The notes: generated by a model from the letters alone, not told the origin. A stretch of 43,381 nt of DNA from an uncultured Treponema sp. (GCA_905372265.1 CAJPOL010000003.1:1-43381), one strand, 5' to 3'. Positions 16,602 through 25,029 are shown, counted from the stretch's first letter. Made by a program: numbers and translations.

Positions 16602-17345
16602 ATGAAATTGGTACTTGTACGGCATGGTGAAAGTGAATGGAACAAATTGAACTTATTCACCGGTTGGACCGATGTTGAACTGTCGGCAAAGGGTGTCGAA
16701 GAGGCAAAAGAAGGCGGTAAGGCGCTTGCAGCGGCGGGATTTGATTTTGATATCTGCTATACGTCCTATTTAAAGCGGGCAATTCATACCTTACAGTTCA
16801 TTTTAAATGAGCTTGACCGTAATTGGCTGCCTGTTGTAAAGACATGGAAGTTAAATGAACGGCATTACGGTGCTTTACAGGGTTTGAATAAAGCGGAAAC
16901 AGCGGAAAAATACGGTGAAGATCAGGTGAAAATCTGGCGCCGCTCATTTGATATAGCGCCGCCTGTATTGGAAGAAACCGATGAGCGCTGTCCGCATCGT
17001 CAAACGCCGTACCGCGGGGTTGATAAAGCATCTTTGCCCCGTACTGAAAGTTTAAAAGATACGATTGCACGGGCGGTGCCGTACTTTGAATCGGTTATCA
17101 AAAAAGATATGACCGATGGAAAACGCGTATTAATCGCTGCGCACGGCAACTCTTTGCGTGCTCTGATTAAATATTTTGAACATTTAAGCGATGAAGCTAT
17201 TATTCAGGTCAATTTACCGACCGGCGTTCCGCTTGTGTACGAATTTGATGCCGGTTTCAATGTCATCGGTAAATCATATTTAGGCGATCAGGAAAAAATC
17301 AATGCAAAAATAAATGCCGTCGCCAATCAAGGAAAAGCGAAATAG
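16602..17345 (+). CDS. gpmA: 2,3-bisphosphoglycerate-dependent phosphoglycerate mutase
   Basis: GpmA interconverts 3- and 2-phosphoglycerate in glycolysis through a phosphohistidine. The 247 residues match the family length. The catalytic RHGESEWN holds His8, the phosphate pocket includes LNERHYGALQG (Glu87), and the second catalytic His181 is in IAAHGNSLRA. TGWTDVELSAKG is also diagnostic. A strong AAGGAGG lies about 6 bases before the ATG. The gene starts 10 bases after the GH57-like gene, so it is probably co-transcribed with it and DUF4912. Several small hairpins follow its stop codon (17345-17400), but none is a clean terminator. Confidence 0.96.
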   Translation: MKLVLVRHGESEWNKLNLFTGWTDVELSAKGVEEAKEGGKALAAAGFDFDICYTSYLKRAIHTLQFILNELDRNWLPVVKTWKLNERHYGALQGLNKAETAEKYGEDQVKIWRRSFDIAPPVLEETDERCPHRQTPYRGVDKASLPRTESLKDTIARAVPYFESVIKKDMTDGKRVLIAAHGNSLRALIKYFEHLSDEAIIQVNLPTGVPLVYEFDAGFNVIGKSYLGDQEKINAKINAVANQGKAK

Positions 17346-17501
17346 CGGTATTCCGCATACCGTAAGGCAGCGCCTTTAGTATCGGCGTTGTTTTACGGTA
17401 AAGGACTTTTTCCGCTGCTGCCGCGCAAGATGCAGCTGATCATTCCGGTCAGGGGAGTGTGTACGCGGTATCTTCTTAGTAGAAATGTTGTTTAATCTAT
17501 T

Positions 17502-17527
17502 TTGCCTAACCGGTTCCGTTTAGGCAA
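17502..17527. repeat. 26-bp near-perfect palindrome
   Basis: TTGCCTAA (17502-17509) and TTAGGCAA (17520-17527) flank an inner CGG-TT-CCG. It lies 44 bases before the yebC promoter's -35 box and has no T-run. It could be an operator or an RNA hairpin at the end of the gpmA transcript. Confidence 0.45.
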
Positions 17528-17570
17528 GGATACCATCTCTCTTCTTTGAACAGACACATTATTCGGTGGA

Positions 17571-17599
17571 TTGACAACAGACGGTTTTTGTGATATACG
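17571..17599 (+). promoter_or_regulatory. Promoter of yebC
   Basis: Perfect TTGACA (17571-17576), 17-base spacer, TATACG (17594-17599). Transcription would start near 17606, giving a leader of about 170 bases. Confidence 0.65.
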
Positions 17600-17617
17600 G
17601 TAATCCTTATTTTTTAT

Positions 17618-17708
17618 GGGCATATCGAAAAGTCAGTCGTGTTTTAAGAGATGCCCTTTGCAAGCGGATTTAAGTATAAAGTGAAAAGCGGCGCTTTATA
17701 AGGCGCCG
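17618..17708 (+). promoter_or_regulatory. Structured yebC leader: two stem-loops
   Basis: GGGCAT (17618-17623) pairs with ATGCCC (17651-17656). Further on, CGGCGCTT (17689-17696) pairs with AGGCGCCG (17701-17708, one G-T wobble) over a TATA loop. No known riboswitch consensus was recognised. Confidence 0.4.
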
Positions 17709-17777
17709 AATGAGGGAAGTGCTGATACTATTTTCCTACGATCGGTTAGCGTTCCCAAGATACGGAAGGAGCAGATC

Positions 17778-18521
17778 ATGTCTGGACACAGTAAATGGGC
17801 AACAATTAAACATGCAAAAGGAGCAGCTGACGCAAAACGCGGTCAGATGTTTACAAAATTTATTAAAGAAATTTCGATTGCTGCGCGCATGGGCGGCGGC
17901 GATCCGAACGGCAATCCGCGTTTAAGAACCGCCATATTAAAAGCGCGTGCTGCAAATATGCCGAAAGACAATATTGAACGCGCGATTAAAAAAGGTACCG
18001 GAGAGCTCGGCGGCGCTAATTATGAAGAGCTGCTGTATGAAGGCTATGCTGCAGGCGGTGTGGCGGTACTTGTTGAAGTTCTTACCGATAATAAAAATAG
18101 GGCTGCCGCTAATGTGCGCAATCTCTTTTCAAAAAACGGCGGAAATCTCGGAGCAACCGGTTCCGTTGCATATATGTTTAACCGCAAAGGCGTTATTGAG
18201 TACGATGCAGAAGTAGTCAGCGAAGAGCAGCTGATGGAAGAAGGTCTGGAAGCCGGTGCGGAAGACATTCAAGCGGACGGCGGAATCGTTACCGTAACCA
18301 CCGATCCGAACGATTTTGCGACGGTACTCGAAGCATTGCAGAATAAAGGCTTTGAATCGGTATCGGCCGGTATTTCCATGGTTCCCGATACATACATGGC
18401 GCTTGATGCGGAAACGACCCGTAAAGTGTTAAAGATGGTAGAGCGTATCGAAGAAGATGATGACGTCCAAAACGTGTATACCAATCTTGATATTCCCGAT
18501 GATTTTGATCCGGAGGGTTAA
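17778..18521 (+). CDS. yebC: YebC/PmpR-family protein (translation factor/transcription regulator)
   Basis: The 247-residue product begins with the universal YebC signature MSGHSKWATIKHAKGAADAK. It continues with IARMGGGDPNGNPRLR-like sequence, KARAANMPKDNIERAIKKGTG and YEGYAAGGVAVLVEVLTDNK. Members are cytoplasmic; they were first described as transcription regulators, and more recent work assigns relief of ribosome stalling on proline-rich sequences. GGAAGGAG precedes the ATG. The gene stands alone between its own promoter and a strong terminator at 18553-18612. Confidence 0.95.
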   Translation: MSGHSKWATIKHAKGAADAKRGQMFTKFIKEISIAARMGGGDPNGNPRLRTAILKARAANMPKDNIERAIKKGTGELGGANYEELLYEGYAAGGVAVLVEVLTDNKNRAAANVRNLFSKNGGNLGATGSVAYMFNRKGVIEYDAEVVSEEQLMEEGLEAGAEDIQADGGIVTVTTDPNDFATVLEALQNKGFESVSAGISMVPDTYMALDAETTRKVLKMVERIEEDDDVQNVYTNLDIPDDFDPEG

Positions 18522-18552
18522 ACGGAATTAGCTTGACATAATATGTATTTGT

Positions 18553-18612
18553 GAGCAGCTGTTCGGCGGCATATCGAAGTATTGTTCTGCCGGAAGCTGC
18601 TCTTTTTGTTTT
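18553..18612 (+). terminator. Rho-independent terminator of yebC
   Basis: GAGCAGCT (18553-18560) pairs with AGCTGCTC (18595-18602). Inner GGCGGCA/TCTGCCGGAA pairing extends the stem, and TTTTTGTTTT follows directly. Confidence 0.8.
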
Positions 18613-18644
18613 ATGCCGATCGTCTGATCGGCATTATTTATTTT
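18613..18644 (+). terminator. Second hairpin before the purine permease
   Basis: A perfect 9-bp stem, ATGCCGATC (18613-18621) with GATCGGCAT (18626-18634), closes a GTCT loop and is followed by TATTTATTTT. It ends about 25 bases before the permease start, so it is either a second terminator or an attenuator in the permease leader. Confidence 0.5.
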
Positions 18645-18661
18645 ATCTGTGAGGTATCTTT

Positions 18662-19960
18662 ATGGAAAAGCTTTTTCAGTTACAAGCGCACAAAACAACC
18701 GTGCGCACTGAAATGATCGCAGGGCTGACGACCTTCCTTGCAATGGCGTACATCCTTGCCGTTAATCCGTCCATCCTCAGTGAGACGGGACTCAACGCCG
18801 GCAGTATATTCACTGCCACAGCGCTTTCCGCTGCAGTCGCAACATTGCTGATGGCAGTTACCGCCAATCTACCGATTGCGCTTGCGCCCGGTATGGGGCT
18901 TAATGCGTTCTTTACCTACACAGTGGTGCTGGGGATGAATTATTCACCGGCTTTGGCGCTGACAGCGGTTTTTCTCGAAGGCCTATTGTTTGTGCTGCTT
19001 TCTTTCTTTAATGTACGGGAAGCGATTGTCGAGTCCATCCCCCTCAACTTAAAAAAAGCGGTTGCAGCGGGTATCGGCTTATTTATCACATTGATAGGAA
19101 TGAAAAATGCCGGTATCATCGTCGGTAATCCGGCGACACTGGTCGGACTTGGCAATATTACCGAAGGATCTGCCTTGCTGGCCTTTATCGGAGTCATCAT
19201 CACTGCCGTTCTCTTTTCGCTGAGAGTGCACGGATCGATTTTGCTCGGCATTCTGATCACTACCGTTATCGGTATTCCGATGGGTATTACCGTTCCTTTT
19301 GCCGGCTGGGAAAACTGGTCTGTTATCAGCTTTCCGGCGCGCCCGCTTTTTTGGCATTTTGATTTCAATCATATATTCAGTTTTCAGTTCTTTACGGTTT
19401 TCTTTTCATTCCTCTTTGTCGATATTTTTGATACCGTCGGAACACTGGTCGGCGTAGCGGATCGCGCAGGTCTGACCGGTAAAAACGGAACCATCCCGCG
19501 GGTAAAGCAGGCCTTATTGGCGGATGCCGTTGGAACAATCTTCGGCGCCATGTTGGGAACTTCAACCGTAACCAGTTTTGTGGAAAGCTCTTCCGGCGTC
19601 GCCGCAGGCGGAAAGACAGGCCTTACTGCTCTTACGACCGGCGTATTTTTCTTGATAGCCCTTTTATTCTCTCCGGTATTTTTACTTATCCCGCCTGCTG
19701 CAACCGCTCCGGCTTTGATTATCGTCGGGTTCTTGATGCTGGGAGCTGCAACCGAAATCGATTTTAAAGATCCGACCGAAGGAATCCCCGCTTTCTTGAC
19801 CATAGTGATGATGCCCTTCACCTACAGTATTGCGGAAGGAATTGTCTACGGCATTCTCTCATTCGTGATTCTGAAAACCGCAACGGGCAAATATAAGCAC
19901 ATACCGATCGTTACATGGATTATTTTTGCCGTCTTTCTGATGAGGAATATTCTGCACTAG
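18662..19960 (+). CDS. NCS2/AzgA-type purine permease
   Basis: A 432-residue inner-membrane transporter of the adenine/guanine/hypoxanthine permease group (COG2252 type). Signatures: TEMIAGLTTFLAMAYILAVN near the N-terminus, ANLPIALAPGMGLNAFFTY, VDIFDTVGTLVGVADRAGL, and GTSTVTSFVESSSGVAAGGK. About twelve membrane segments are visible. It imports purine bases with protons, which fits the purine phosphoribosyltransferase further along the window. GAGG precedes the ATG at a spacing of 7. It is convergent with copA, with only 17 bases between them. The exact base specificity cannot be read from the sequence. Confidence 0.92.
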   Translation: MEKLFQLQAHKTTVRTEMIAGLTTFLAMAYILAVNPSILSETGLNAGSIFTATALSAAVATLLMAVTANLPIALAPGMGLNAFFTYTVVLGMNYSPALALTAVFLEGLLFVLLSFFNVREAIVESIPLNLKKAVAAGIGLFITLIGMKNAGIIVGNPATLVGLGNITEGSALLAFIGVIITAVLFSLRVHGSILLGILITTVIGIPMGITVPFAGWENWSVISFPARPLFWHFDFNHIFSFQFFTVFFSFLFVDIFDTVGTLVGVADRAGLTGKNGTIPRVKQALLADAVGTIFGAMLGTSTVTSFVESSSGVAAGGKTGLTALTTGVFFLIALLFSPVFLLIPPAATAPALIIVGFLMLGAATEIDFKDPTEGIPAFLTIVMMPFTYSIAEGIVYGILSFVILKTATGKYKHIPIVTWIIFAVFLMRNILH

Positions 19961-19977
19961 CAGAGCGGCTTTATCCT

Positions 19978-20199
19978 TTAGCTATCTGCAACGGCTGTAA
20001 CCGTATATCCGGCATTGCCGATCACCTGTTTGAAAATACTGATATCAAAGTTTTCAGGGTGAACAACGGTTGCAGTCTTTGCTTCAAGATTAACCTGAGC
20101 CGATACGCCGTCAAGTCCGTTCAGGACTTCTTCCACACGGCCGGAGCAATGTTTGCAGGACATGCCCTCGATTGTCAGTAGTGTTGTTTTTTGCATCAT
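19978..20199 (-). CDS. CopZ-like copper chaperone, possible internal translation product of copA
   Basis: Reading from the internal ATG at 20199 (or 20196) in the same frame as copA gives a 73-residue protein, MMQKTTLLTIEGMSCKHC onward. This is the size and layout of a free-standing CopZ chaperone: one beta-alpha-beta-beta-alpha-beta domain with the CxxC metal site. A perfect AGGAGG (20205-20210 on the plus strand as CCTCCT) lies 5 bases from the first ATG and 8 from the second. Free CopZ carries Cu+ to CopA. Independent translation is inferred; the domain could also be made only as part of the fusion. Confidence 0.5.
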   Translation of the reverse strand: MMQKTTLLTIEGMSCKHCSGRVEEVLNGLDGVSAQVNLEAKTATVVHPENFDISIFKQVIGNAGYTVTAVADS

Positions 20200-22602
20200 T
20201 CTTTCCTCCTGAGCGCTGTGAGCCGATTCTCCGGCGTCTGTTTGCTCTTTAGCAGTATGCCCGCATCCGGCCTCGCCGTCAATGAGCCGCTGCGGGTTGA
20301 AGCGGTTTAATCTGAGCGCATTGAATACAACCGAGACCGAGCTGAAACTCATGGCGGCAGCGGCGAACATCGGGCTCAGCCGCAGCCCGGATAGCGTATA
20401 AAAAAGCCCTGCTGCCAACGGTATACAGAGAGAATTATAAAACAACGCCCAAAATAAATTTTGTTTTATTGTCTTCATAACGGCTTTGCTCAACTGTATG
20501 GCAACGGCAGCAGTCTCAAGGCTGTTATTCATCAATACAATTCCGGCGCTTTCCACTGCAATATCGGTTCCGCCGCCGATTGCGATACCGACATCAGCCG
20601 CTATTAACGCAGGGGCATCATTGACCCCGTCGCCGATAAAAGCCGGCGAAAACCCGCGCTTTCGGTATTCTTCTACAGCCGCTTGCTTATCCTGCGGTAA
20701 AAGCTCTGCTTCTGCCTCTTCAATTCCGACTGCCTTTCTAATCGTTTCTGCCGTTTTTTTATTATCGCCGGTCAGCATAACCGTGCGGATTCCAAGCGCA
20801 TGAAACATTTTAACGGCGCAGGCGCTGCTTTCTTTGACGGGATCGGCGACGGCAATCAGTCCTACGCATGTAGTACCGATTATGATCAGTAACGGTGATG
20901 CGCCGGTTTCGGCAATGAGCTCCGCACGGTTTTGTAACGGAATCGGTACGGCGATTCCCAATGCAGCGCAGAGTTTTTTATTACCGGCTGCGAGCATCGT
21001 CCCTGCCGGTATGTTTAAACCCGAAACGCCTATCCGCACCGGCTCCGCGGCAGTTCCCTGAATACCTTTACCGTGCAATGCCGTAAAACCGGCAATCTTA
21101 ACGGATGAGAGCTGTTTTTCTTCCGCTGAGCGGATAACGGCACGGGAAAAAGGGTGTTCCGATAAACGTTCAAGGCTATAGGCAACCGATAAAATATCAT
21201 CGGCGGTATAGTCTTTCTCAAAAACTTCAATCTGCCGTACTACGGGGCGCCCTTCGGTGATCGTACCGGTTTTATCAAGCAATACTGCGGAAATACGGTG
21301 CGCTTGCTCAAGACTTTCAGCCGATTTAATTAAAATGCCGAGCTGAGCGCCTTTTCCCGTACCGGCCATGATAGCTGTCGGCGTTGCAAGTCCCAATGCG
21401 CAGGGACAAGAAATCACCAAAACGGAGATGGCGGTAGAAAGCGCAAACTCAAACGCTGCGCCGGCGGCAAGCCAGCAGACAAAAGTGCAGAGGGCAATAA
21501 GCATTACTGCCGGAACAAAATAACCGCTGATCGTATCCGCAAACTTTGCAACCGGCGCTTTTGAGGAAGCGGCTTCTTCAACCAATGTAATAATCTGCGC
21601 AAGCGTAGTATCACTGCCGACCTTCTCCGCCCGGAACAGAAACGAACCCGATACGTTCACGGAAGCGCTTATCACAAAGTCGCCTACGCTTTTCTCAACC
21701 GGCAGACTTTCTCCCGTAACGGCAGATTCATCAAGCGAGGAGCTTCCCTCAATAATAATACCGTCAACGGGTATGGTCTGTCCCGGCCGGATAACAACGG
21801 TATCGCCTACGGCAATATCTTCAACCGGAATTTCGATTTCTTCGCCGGTGCGTATCACTTGCGCTGTTTGCGGACGCAGGGCAATGAGTTTTGCCAATGC
21901 TTGCGAAGTTTTTGTCTTTGCCCGCGCTTCCAAAAATTTCCCTAAAGAAATAAGCGTTACGATCATCGTTGCCGACTCAAAGTAAAGATCATGCAGGTAG
22001 ACCTGTACGAGCTGCATTTCACCGTGTCCTAAGCCGTACCCGATTCGGTATAAGGCGAATACGCCGTAGACCGCAGCCGAACCTGAACCGATTGCTACAA
22101 GACTATTCATATTGGGAGCTTTACGGAACAGCGCGCCAAATCCGTTTATAAAGAGCCGGCGGTTTATGATAATGACCGGCAGTACCAATAGGAATTGGGT
22201 GAGTACAAAGGTCAGGGCATTTTCCGCGCCTGTAAAAAAGGAGGGGAGCGGAAGATGAAGCATCCTGCCCATTGACAGGTACAACAACGGTAGGAGGAAA
22301 TACAAGGATGTGATAAAGCGTGATTTCTCCGTGCTTGCATGGATATTTGAATCCTGCTGCAGTGATGGCGCCGGCTGTTTTTTTGCGGCAGCCGGGAGAG
22401 AAATGCCGTACCCGCTTTTTTTTACCGCCTGCATAATCGTCTGCATATCGATACATCCTGCATCGTATGACACGGTCATGCGGTTTGTAAGAAGATTGAC
22501 CTGTACGGCATCCACTCCGGCGAGTCCGCTCACCGCTTTTTCCACATGAGCGGAACATGCGGCGCAGCTCATACCGGTAACGGTAAAGTAGTGTGTTTCC
22601 AT
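19978..22602 (-). CDS. copA: Copper-exporting P1B-type ATPase with fused C-terminal CopZ-like domain
   Basis: The 874-residue product has an N-terminal heavy-metal domain (GMSCAAC, Cys13/Cys16), eight expected membrane segments, the TGES phosphatase loop, the metal-site CPC near residue 398, DKTGT near 442 and GDGVNDAPA near 654. It exports Cu+ across the inner membrane. After the last membrane helices and a ~35-residue hydrophilic linker, a second metal-binding domain starts at Met802-Met803, with GMSCKHC (Cys816/Cys819), and runs to the end. A C-terminal domain is unusual for CopA. An internal AGGAGG precedes the ATG-ATG at 20196-20199. The gene lies 10 bases after nfnB. A TATAAT lies 9 bases before its ATG, but without a -35 box. 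Confidence 0.93.
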   Translation of the reverse strand: METHYFTVTGMSCAACSAHVEKAVSGLAGVDAVQVNLLTNRMTVSYDAGCIDMQTIMQAVKKSGYGISLPAAAKKQPAPSLQQDSNIHASTEKSRFITSLYFLLPLLYLSMGRMLHLPLPSFFTGAENALTFVLTQFLLVLPVIIINRRLFINGFGALFRKAPNMNSLVAIGSGSAAVYGVFALYRIGYGLGHGEMQLVQVYLHDLYFESATMIVTLISLGKFLEARAKTKTSQALAKLIALRPQTAQVIRTGEEIEIPVEDIAVGDTVVIRPGQTIPVDGIIIEGSSSLDESAVTGESLPVEKSVGDFVISASVNVSGSFLFRAEKVGSDTTLAQIITLVEEAASSKAPVAKFADTISGYFVPAVMLIALCTFVCWLAAGAAFEFALSTAISVLVISCPCALGLATPTAIMAGTGKGAQLGILIKSAESLEQAHRISAVLLDKTGTITEGRPVVRQIEVFEKDYTADDILSVAYSLERLSEHPFSRAVIRSAEEKQLSSVKIAGFTALHGKGIQGTAAEPVRIGVSGLNIPAGTMLAAGNKKLCAALGIAVPIPLQNRAELIAETGASPLLIIIGTTCVGLIAVADPVKESSACAVKMFHALGIRTVMLTGDNKKTAETIRKAVGIEEAEAELLPQDKQAAVEEYRKRGFSPAFIGDGVNDAPALIAADVGIAIGGGTDIAVESAGIVLMNNSLETAAVAIQLSKAVMKTIKQNLFWALFYNSLCIPLAAGLFYTLSGLRLSPMFAAAAMSFSSVSVVFNALRLNRFNPQRLIDGEAGCGHTAKEQTDAGESAHSAQEERMMQKTTLLTIEGMSCKHCSGRVEEVLNGLDGVSAQVNLEAKTATVVHPENFDISIFKQVIGNAGYTVTAVADS
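20196..20210 (-). promoter_or_regulatory. Internal Shine-Dalgarno and double ATG inside copA
   Basis: AGGAGG followed by AAAGA and ATGATG on the minus strand. This is a textbook ribosome-binding site located exactly at the boundary between the ATPase linker and the C-terminal metal-binding domain. Confidence 0.6.
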
Positions 22603-22612
22603 GCGCCCAATA

Positions 22613-24121
22613 TTATAAGGATGCCAGATATTCGTTGATGCTTGCCGCAGCTTTCCGGCCTTCGCCCATTGCTAAAATAACGGTTGCGGCTCCCAGTACA
22701 ATATCGCCTCCCGACCATACTGCCGGAATACTGGTTTTCTGGTTCTCGTCTACGATAATATTACCGTATTTGGTAACATCCAAACCATCGGTAGTCTTTG
22801 CCATTAACGGATTGGAACTGTTCCCGAGCGCAACAATTACCGTATCGACCGGTATCTGATGCTCGGTCCCCGCAATAGGTACGGGGCGGCGTCTGCCTGA
22901 ATCATCAGGTTCACCGAGTTCATAGTTCAATACTTCGATTGCGCATACGCGGCCTTCTTCGTTTCCGACAATCCGTACCGGATTTTGTAAAAAGCAGAAT
23001 TCAACGCCTTCTTCTTCCGCATGGGCAATTTCTTCGGCGCGTGCAGGCATTTCGGCACGGGTACGCCGGTAAATACAGTACACTTTTTCAGCACCGAGCC
23101 GGTACCCCATACGGGCAGCATCCATGGCGACATTCCCGCCGCCGATAACGGCAACGGTTTTAGCTTCATACAGCGGCGTGTCCGCTTTATCTTCTTGATA
23201 GGCTTTCATCAAGTTTGCCCGTGTCAAATATTCATTGGCGCTAAACACACCGATGAGGTTTTCCCCTTCAATTTCCATAAATTTCGGAAGGCCGGCGCCG
23301 GTGCCGATAAAAGCCGCATCAAAACCGTCTTCCTCAAAAAGCTGAGCAAGCGTTTCCGTCCGCCCTACCAAAAAGTTTGTTCTAAACTCAACGCCCATTT
23401 TTTTAAGATTTTCCACTTCTTGCGCGACAATGGATTTCGGTAAGCGGAATTCGGGGATGCCGTATACCATAACACCGCCTGTCTTATGGAAGGCTTCGAA
23501 CACGGTAACGGCATGACCTGCCCTGCGGACATCGGCGGCAACAGTCAAACCGGCAGGGCCAGATCCGATAATCGCAACTTTTTTGCCGGTCTCGGCGGCG
23601 ACAGGCGGCACAGTCATTTTGTTGTTATTACGCTCCCAATCCGCAACAAAGCGTTCCAACCGGCCGATTGCGACCGCTTTTTCCGCTGATTTATGCATTT
23701 TCCCGACCGTACATAACGATTGGCACTGTTTTTCCTGAGGGCACACGCGGCCGCAGATGGCCGGGAGCAAATTGGTTGTTTTAATAGTATCGACCGCCGC
23801 CTTAAAATCGCCGTGCTGAATACACGTGATAAATTCAGGAATGGGGACGCCGACCGGACATCCTTTAACGCACGGACGATTCTTACAATTCAAGCAGCGT
23901 TCGGCTTCGATCCGCGCCTGTTCATCGGTATAGCCGATAGCAACTTCTTCCATCGAACGGGCTCGCTCCTGCGGTTCCAATACCGGCATATCCTGCACAG
24001 GGATACCTGTTCGGTCTTTCATCTTTATTTCTTTATCTTTTAACGTATTCCAAAAATCTTTCGCCTGTGCGGAAAGCTCTTCGGCGCTGATATATTGATG
24101 TTCTGCTGTTTTTTCTTGCAT
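22613..24121 (-). CDS. nfnB: NADPH-dependent ferredoxin:NAD+ oxidoreductase large subunit (NfnB/GltD-like)
   Basis: A 502-residue flavoprotein of the glutamate synthase small-subunit family. N-terminal iron-sulfur cysteines are at 76, 79, 84 and 88 (CLNCKNRPCVKGC) and at 123, 127, 133 and 137 (CGRVCPQEKQCQSLC). An FAD site (KKVAIIGSGPAGLTVAADVR) and an NADPH site (VAVIGGGNVAMDAARMGYRL) follow. Because nfnA lies directly upstream, the pair is NfnAB, the electron-bifurcating enzyme linking NADH, NADPH and reduced ferredoxin, rather than GltD; no gltB is nearby. The frame is open to 24196, but GGGAG 7 bases before the ATG at 24121 fixes the start. copA follows after 10 bases. Confidence 0.9.
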   Translation of the reverse strand: MQEKTAEHQYISAEELSAQAKDFWNTLKDKEIKMKDRTGIPVQDMPVLEPQERARSMEEVAIGYTDEQARIEAERCLNCKNRPCVKGCPVGVPIPEFITCIQHGDFKAAVDTIKTTNLLPAICGRVCPQEKQCQSLCTVGKMHKSAEKAVAIGRLERFVADWERNNNKMTVPPVAAETGKKVAIIGSGPAGLTVAADVRRAGHAVTVFEAFHKTGGVMVYGIPEFRLPKSIVAQEVENLKKMGVEFRTNFLVGRTETLAQLFEEDGFDAAFIGTGAGLPKFMEIEGENLIGVFSANEYLTRANLMKAYQEDKADTPLYEAKTVAVIGGGNVAMDAARMGYRLGAEKVYCIYRRTRAEMPARAEEIAHAEEEGVEFCFLQNPVRIVGNEEGRVCAIEVLNYELGEPDDSGRRRPVPIAGTEHQIPVDTVIVALGNSSNPLMAKTTDGLDVTKYGNIIVDENQKTSIPAVWSGGDIVLGAATVILAMGEGRKAAASINEYLASL

Positions 24122-24198
24122 TTCACACTCCCATAAAAGCATATAAATAAAGGAAACTGTTTCAAAATCAAAGTTTTTGGACAGCTTCCCTTGCATTC

Positions 24199-25029
24199 TT
24201 ACAACCCGATTTTACAGCTATGACGGTCTTTATCTTCTCGGCTCTTAAAGGCTTTCATACGCATCATCATATTATCGAAATCGACTTTATGACCGTCAAA
24301 TTCAGGGCCGTCCACGCAGACAAATTTCGTTTCTCCATCAACCGTAACGCGGCAGCCACCGCACATACCGGTTCCGTCAATCATAATAGTATTCAAAGAG
24401 ACAACGGTATGCACTCCGTACGGGCGTGTTGTTGCAGCGCAGAATTTCATCATAATAGGAGGCCCGATCGCAACTGCTTCTTGAGGAGGAGCGCTGCTTT
24501 CGCAGAGTTCTTTCAGCGGTTCGGTAACAAGCGCTTTTCTTCCGTAGCTGCCGTCATCGGTAACAATGATGAGCTCATCCGCAATTTTACGCATTTCTTC
24601 TTCAAAAATGACCAGCTCTTTCGTCCTGCCCCCGATGATAATGATAACCTCATTACCGGCGCGCTTATAGGCCTGCGCAATCGGATGCAGCGGCGCAACG
24701 CCGATACCGCCGCCGATACAGACAACCTTACCGACTTTTTCGATATGAGTTGGATTGCCGAGCGGGCCGAGAATGGCCGCAATGGTATCGCCGGTATTTT
24801 TCCGGCATAGTTTTATAGTCGTGGCGCCGACTGCCTGAATAACCAGTGCAATCCAGCCTTCTACCGGATCGGCATCGGCGATTGTAAGCGGCACCCGTTC
24901 TCCAAAATCAATATCAAGCTGAACAATAACAAATTGTCCCGCTTTCCGGTTCTTTGCAATTTCCGGCGCTGTAACACGCAGATAAAAAACATCTTTTGAA
25001 AATTGCTTTTTCTCTAAGATAGTGTGCAT
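24199..25029 (-). CDS. nfnA: NADH-dependent ferredoxin:NADP+ oxidoreductase small subunit (NfnA)
   Basis: A 276-residue ferredoxin-NADP+ reductase-type protein. It has an FAD-binding barrel (GERVPLTIADADPVEGWIAL), a nucleotide domain (VVCIGGGIGVAPLHPIAQAY), and a C-terminal [2Fe-2S] loop with Cys223, Cys226 and Cys238 (TGMCGGCRVTVDGETKFVC), followed by DGPEFDGHKVDFD. This is the NAD(H)-binding subunit of NfnAB, also known as SudB or DHOD-type electron transfer subunit; the partner gene nfnB lies 77 bases downstream. A GAGGAG lies 5 bases before the ATG. A promoter at 25121-25149 would give an ~85-base leader. Confidence 0.9.
   Translation of the reverse strand: MHTILEKKQFSKDVFYLRVTAPEIAKNRKAGQFVIVQLDIDFGERVPLTIADADPVEGWIALVIQAVGATTIKLCRKNTGDTIAAILGPLGNPTHIEKVGKVVCIGGGIGVAPLHPIAQAYKRAGNEVIIIIGGRTKELVIFEEEMRKIADELIIVTDDGSYGRKALVTEPLKELCESSAPPQEAVAIGPPIMMKFCAATTRPYGVHTVVSLNTIMIDGTGMCGGCRVTVDGETKFVCVDGPEFDGHKVDFDNMMMRMKAFKSREDKDRHSCKIGL

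Larger units (their letters stand above)
17346..17777 (+). other. 432-base non-coding stretch between gpmA and yebC
   Basis: No convincing gene. It holds hairpin GCGG/CCGC (17345-17356) and TACCGTAA/TTACGGTA (17358-17400) just after gpmA; a near-palindrome of TTGCCTAA and TTAGGCAA (17502-17527); a strong promoter (17571-17599); and a leader with two stem-loops (17618-17656 and 17689-17708) before yebC. Confidence 0.6.

Noticed and set aside
17502..17527. Integron attC-like site (GCCTAAC and TTTAGGC)
   Set aside because: The left part fits the core consensus, but the right part has an extra base, the site is far too short for an attC, and no integrase or cassette array is present.
18522..18661. 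Purine riboswitch upstream of the NCS2 permease
   Set aside because: The conserved loop and junction bases of the purine riboswitch are absent; the stems here look like terminators.
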